NCBI GenBank assembly: GCA_963802575.1 | Contig: CAWDJF010000007.1 | Span: forward strand, 725,892 to 789,891 | Origin: DATFTE01 sp963802575 | GTDB lineage: Bacteria; Acidobacteriota; Terriglobia; Terriglobales; Acidobacteriaceae | Length of the DNA stretch: 64,000 nt | Direction: 5' to 3' | Shown: piece after piece, positions 59,943 to 64,000 of the stretch | Layout: each line of letters begins with the position of its first letter | Position numbering within the stretch: the stretch's first letter is position 1 | The notes under the pieces: generated by a model | What the model saw: the letters and a program-made list of their open reading frames with translations, nothing else | The model's database searches: none | Told to the model about the DNA's origin: nothing | Made by a program: the position numbers and the translations under genes

Positions 59943-62900
59943 ATGAAGACTGTGGGTAGGTTGATTTTTATCGCGGCAATGGTGTCACTTATTCCACACG
60001 CGCAGGCGCAGTGCACAGCTCCCTGTGTGACGTCGTTCACGATTACGCCGGGCCAAGTCGTCGGTGACAACATTCAGACAGCCGTCGGCTCAGTAACTGC
60101 TTACCTTCCGCCTGGCACTAACCAGTGGATCCTGGCGGTCAGCTTGGCCAACGTCAATTTTCAGGGGTGTCTTCCTCCCGCAACCCTCGCAGGTACTTAT
60201 TCGTGTTTTGTGAACGGACCGTCCGCATCGGTGCTGCTCAGCGGTGTGAACAACCAGCAGATGAACATCACGGGGTCAGTCATAGCCTATGCTGCTTACG
60301 AGAACGACCCGGGAATAACTGACAACTTGCTGATACAGCCGGTGGGGACCGCGGCGACCCCGCCCAATCAGCCCGACACGAGTTGCCCCGACTGCGCTCG
60401 GGGTGGCAAACCGATCAACTTCACCACCGGCAATACCTGGATTTCGCAGTCGGACTACGCTATTCCTGGATTGGGAGGAGGGCTTAGCTTGACGCGGACT
60501 TGGAACAGTCTCTGGCCCTTGATGCTTCCGGTGCAGCAGGTCGGATTATTTGGCGATAGTTGGACGAGTAATTTTGAAGAGCGCATTCAAGCCTTGGCTG
60601 GAGGTGTGGTCCAGTACTGGAAGGGAGATGGCGGCAGACTCTTCTACAAGTACAACAGCGGCACGGGGACTTATACACTCACTGCCCCGTCGGATGACCA
60701 GACGACGCTGAGCGTCAACTCCGGCACGGGCGTTTCCACCATCTTGCAAAAGGACGGAACGCAAAGGCTTTTCAACAGTGCCGGGTACCTGACTTCGATC
60801 ATCGACCGGAACGGAAACAGGACCACTATCGCGGTTGATCCCGCGAATCAGAACCGAATCTCCAGCGTTACCGACTCGGCGGGGCGGGTGCTGACATTCA
60901 ACTACACCAACGCGAAGTTTCCCCGCCTTTGCACCAGCATCAGCGACACTGTCGGCACGGCAGCGACGTACCTCTATGATTCCACGGGACGTTTGTCGTC
61001 GGTCACTTATTCCGACAATTCGCAATACGTTTTCCAGTTTAACTCATCCATTAGCCCTACACTGATCTCACAAGTGAACGACTCCATGGGAAAAACCATC
61101 GAGGCTGAGACCTACGACTCCCAGCGACGCGGCCTCACCTCACAACAGGCCGACGGCGTAAACCTTGTTACCGTCAATCAGTACACCGCCGGGCAGACGA
61201 ACATTTTCGATTCGCGCAGCAACTTTTCCGAGATCAAGTTCACCACCATCGCGCAGCGAAATCACTCGTGGCTGTCGCAAGGGTACGGGTGCGCGAGTTG
61301 CGGCAGCAATCTCCCGGAGACGGTCCTGTTAACGCCCGCAGGATACAGAACTTCCCAGTCCGATCCAGGCCAGGTTAAGCCGACCGTGTTCACCTACGAC
61401 TCTGCAGGCAATGTCGCTAGCGTCTCCATGCTTGCGAACAACCCTAATTCTCCGACCATCTGGGGCACTTGGAATTATACCTACAACGGATTCGGCGAGG
61501 TGCTCACCGCTACCGATCCGCTGGGCCTGGCGGGCGACCCGAACCACACGACAGTCAACATGTACGACTCTGCGGGCGATCTGCTAACCACGACTACACC
61601 CTCGCCGGATGGCGGCATCACTGCGGGCAGCACAACCACGTTTACGCCGAACAGTAATGGAACGATCAACACGATCAAGGACCCGTTAGGAAACAAAACA
61701 ACGATCACCTACTACCCAAACGGAGTCCTGGGCGCGGGCCAGATCAAGACCATAACCGACGCCAACAACAAGATCACCACTTACACCTACGACGCGCGCG
61801 GGAACCGGTTGACGATTCAGGACCCGGTGAACGGCGCAACCAAGCTGACCGTGTTTACCTACGACTCCATGAACCGACTGAAGACGATCACCTACCCAGG
61901 GGCGACTAGCAGCGTAACGTTCGACTACGATTGGCGCGGGCGGCGCGATTGGGTGCAAGACCAGAACGGCTTCAACGGTGACCTACGGCTACGACAGCAA
62001 CGGAAACCTGAAAACGAAGTCAGACGGGACGACCTACAACTGGGACTACGAAAATCGGCTGACGAGCGTGGTGCTGCCGAGTTCGGGCGGTACGGTTAGC
62101 TTCAAGTACGACGCGTTTGGTCGGCGGGCGCAGAAATCGTTCGTGCAGGGATCGACGACCACGACAACGAATTACCTCTACGACGGGCCGAATCTGTTTG
62201 AGGAGTTGGACGGTTCGGGGAACCTGTTGGGGCGGTATGAGCAGGGACCAGGGATAGATGAACCGTTAGCGGAGCTGCGATCTGGAACGACAACCTATTA
62301 CCAGGCGGACGGCTTAGGGTCGGTCACTACTTTGAGTGACGGCAGCGGAGCCATCGCAAGTACATACAACTACGACAGTTTTGGCAATATCACAGCGTCA
62401 ACGGGAACCGCAGTCAATCCGTTCCGTTATACCGGGCGTGAGATTGATACTGAAACGGGGCTCTACTATTACCGTGCCCGGTACTATGCGCCCGCCGTGG
62501 GACGATTCCTAGAAGAGGACCCAATCCAGTTTGATGGGGGACCGAATTTTTATTCCTATGTACACAACTCTCCGATAAATAACATCGATCCTCTCGGTGA
62601 ACAGTCAAGTGGGATTGGAATTCCCCATTCTGACACGCCAGAACCGGGCTACAAGCCAGCTTACAATTGCCAAGCATGGGCACTCGGATTTACAGATCGT
62701 TGGGTTGCGCCGCAATCCCCAATCGGCCTGCCGAACGATCTGATGCCTCAGTACGGCTGCAAGAAAGTGCCTTGCGACCGCACTACGAAATGTGGCCATG
62801 GCCATAGGGTCAACGTGTATGAGGACTCCGCTCGCCCATGGAACTGGCATGTTGAGCGACAGGACTGCTCCGGCTTTTGGTCAAGCAAGAACGGGCATTG

Positions 62901-63003
62901 GTACCTGTTTATCGTGATAACCGACCCCGACGACTTCTATGTCCGGAGCTATCACCCCATTGGCCGAGTCGTAAAAACGTGCTGGAATTGTCCAGGGAAA
63001 TGA
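59943..63003 (+). CDS. Secreted RHS-repeat protein with variable C-terminal domain; one-base frameshift
   Basis: ATG 59943, after AAAGG, starts a signal peptide (KTVGRLIFIAAMVSLIPHAQ). The mature protein has an N-terminal domain, then DUF6531-like and RHS/YD repeats (LSLTRTWNSLWPL, DRNGNRTTIAVDPANQNRIS, GYDSNGNLKT, YDAFGRRAQKS), then the RHS core (TGLYYYRARYYAPAVGRFLEE, NSPINNIDPLGE). An apparent extra A at 61974-61975 breaks the frame; the corrected length is 1019 aa. The last about 125 residues after DPLGE are a Cys/His-rich domain (YNCQAWALGFTDRW, CDRTTKCGHGHRVNVY), as expected for a polymorphic toxin tip. Its stop overlaps the next gene start. Confidence 0.82.
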
Positions 63004-63608
63004 CAATGACACAACTTCTCGTCAGACTTTTGCTCTCGATAGCGGCCACGGTTGCTCTTTGCTTCGCCCAAGTACGCCCTGAGGGAATTGGTGGACCGCA
63101 GTACAAGGCCTCGCCTGCTTTGAAGTGTACAGTTCAAGTCGACAACGCAAGAATCTCCAAAGGCGCACCTGCAATGCTTCACATTTCTTTGGAGAATCTC
63201 ACTTCAGGATCTGTGCGAGTTACCGGTTTGTCCGTCAATTTAGTTAGAACTCAAGCGAGCCAGGTGGTACTAGGAGGTATTGCCCAAGGTCAGTATTATG
63301 CGCCAATTGACATTGACCAGAAATCTGCTCTAAAGCCGGTTCATGATTCAAAAGGGAGATGGACTTTGCCTAAGCAGCGGGTGACGATAGCACCGGGTCA
63401 GCATTTGGAGTTTCAGATCGACGCTGCCGAATTGAACTGGGAGGGAGTGACTTCTTCCGTTCTCCCATTTAGCAACCTGTTCGGAGTAGTCCCAGACGGA
63501 GCTTACAGCGAATACATAACCGCGGGTGTCGAGGTTGAATCGAACTCAAGGCGCACTGAGTCGAATCGAATAGACATCGAAGTTCGGCGAGATATCTCAA
63601 AGCGTTAG
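63000..63608 (+). CDS. Secreted partner of the RHS protein (possible immunity protein)
   Basis: This 202-aa protein starts at ATG 63000, overlapping the RHS stop by four bases (ATGA); ATG 63006 is two codons later. It has a signal peptide (LLVRLLLSIAATVALCFAQV). The mature part looks like a single beta-sandwich (ALKCTVQVDNARISKGAPAM, LHISLENLTSGSVRVTGLSV, VTIAPGQHLEFQIDAAEL, AYSEYITAGVEVESNSRR). I do not recognise a family. Tight coupling to an RHS protein with a variable tip suggests a periplasmic immunity or chaperone role, but this is positional inference. Confidence 0.65.
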   Translation: MTMTQLLVRLLLSIAATVALCFAQVRPEGIGGPQYKASPALKCTVQVDNARISKGAPAMLHISLENLTSGSVRVTGLSVNLVRTQASQVVLGGIAQGQYYAPIDIDQKSALKPVHDSKGRWTLPKQRVTIAPGQHLEFQIDAAELNWEGVTSSVLPFSNLFGVVPDGAYSEYITAGVEVESNSRRTESNRIDIEVRRDISKR

Positions 63609-64000
63609 CAACGGCCCCCTTCTCCGTCGGCAATTTTTGCGCGTGTTGGTTTCTGTTTGCAGTGAAAGAAATCTGAGATGCTCCACCCCTGGCCGCTTTT
63701 CCTTGGCCTGCCCTGAGCCAAGGCGGGTGGCCCCCTTCTGCGCTGGGCAAAGGGAGTGTTGGGTTTTTCTTGTTGGCACAAAAAGGAATGTGGAATGCCC
63801 CACGTCTCGCGCTTTCGAAACTAACGGACCGTGAGACGATATCGCAAAAAGAGCTCAAGTCAAATAAGAAATTTCAGGTTTGACACCAATGAAACATTCT
63901 CAGTTAGGGGCACCGCGTTTACTCTGAACCGGAAGGAATGCCAACCAGCTTGGCCAGCGCCTGCCAATGCCTGGGATGCGGTCGATGTCGGCCCGAGCGG
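63609..64000. other. Terminal 392 bp without a recognised gene
   Basis: No supported reading frame is seen. The segment holds Pro/Gly-rich low-complexity sequence and words such as GGCCTGCCCTGAGCCAAGGC. A gene could begin past the window edge. Confidence 0.4.

Noticed and set aside
20..64000. CRISPR arrays or tRNA genes
   Set aside because: The regular-looking repeats are stuttered words without spacers of constant length; no cloverleaf with a TTC-A-A arm was found in the gaps.

Overview
The window looks like a chromosomal segment of an Acidobacteriota genome, most likely class Terriglobia (Koribacter/Sulfotelmatobacter-like). This is an inference from gene content: Oar-type TonB-dependent receptors with a carboxypeptidase-like N-terminal domain, a secretin carrying a C-terminal cohesin-like domain, LytS/LytTR signalling, DedA-rhodanese fusions, BACON/Ig-type secreted proteins and many reduplicated intergenic words. 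GC is high and coding density is about 90%. I found no rRNA, tRNA, CRISPR array, IS or prophage.

Layout. 0-7.4 kb holds secreted and outer-membrane proteins (TonB receptor, HAF-repeat protein, 1194-aa Ig-repeat protein). 7.7-12 kb holds smpB and a secretin plus two pseudopilins (type II secretion/type IV pilus-like). 12.3-15.4 kb is histidine catabolism (hutU, hutI). 15.5-27.4 kb is mostly housekeeping: pepA, two tandem 71-aa membrane paralogues, argS, larC, metG, tatD, yajQ, a polyprenyl synthase and a RidA protein. 27.5-31.1 kb holds a DedA-rhodanese fusion with an in-frame TGA at its active site, a CYTH protein and a LytS/LytTR two-component pair. 31.3-46.6 kb holds a GT39-like membrane glycosyltransferase, secA, a FitAB-type toxin-antitoxin pair, an acyl-ligase/ACP/acyltransferase fusion, ExbD, a degenerate HD protein, two Xer recombinases, a DUF72 protein and a LigD-type NHEJ polymerase. 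46.7-51.5 kb holds an amidohydrolase and an M16 peptidase pair. 52-56.7 kb is a probable oxyanion-uptake locus: modA, a TonB receptor and a divergent HTH-Mop/TOBE regulator. 56.9-59.4 kb holds a 72-aa peptide with a B12-binding radical SAM enzyme (possible RiPP system) and a broken sigma-factor fragment. 59.9-63.6 kb holds an RHS-repeat protein with a translationally coupled secreted partner.

Three things stand out. (1) The DedA-rhodanese gene at 27568-28539 continues in frame through a TGA inside the rhodanese active-site loop, followed by a hairpin with bacterial SECIS-like geometry: a candidate selenoprotein. (2) The peptide/radical-SAM pair at 56946-58974 may be an undescribed RiPP. (3) Several dispersed hairpin-forming repeat families fill most intergenic gaps, including a roughly 130-bp three-hairpin element present twice in opposite orientation.

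Caution: five genes (LytTR regulator, LigD polymerase, TonB receptor, radical SAM, RHS) each carry a one-base frameshift, mostly apparent +1 insertions, and one of them (LigD) has two. Either the assembly has indel errors or these genes are decaying. I annotate them as merged spans and say so.
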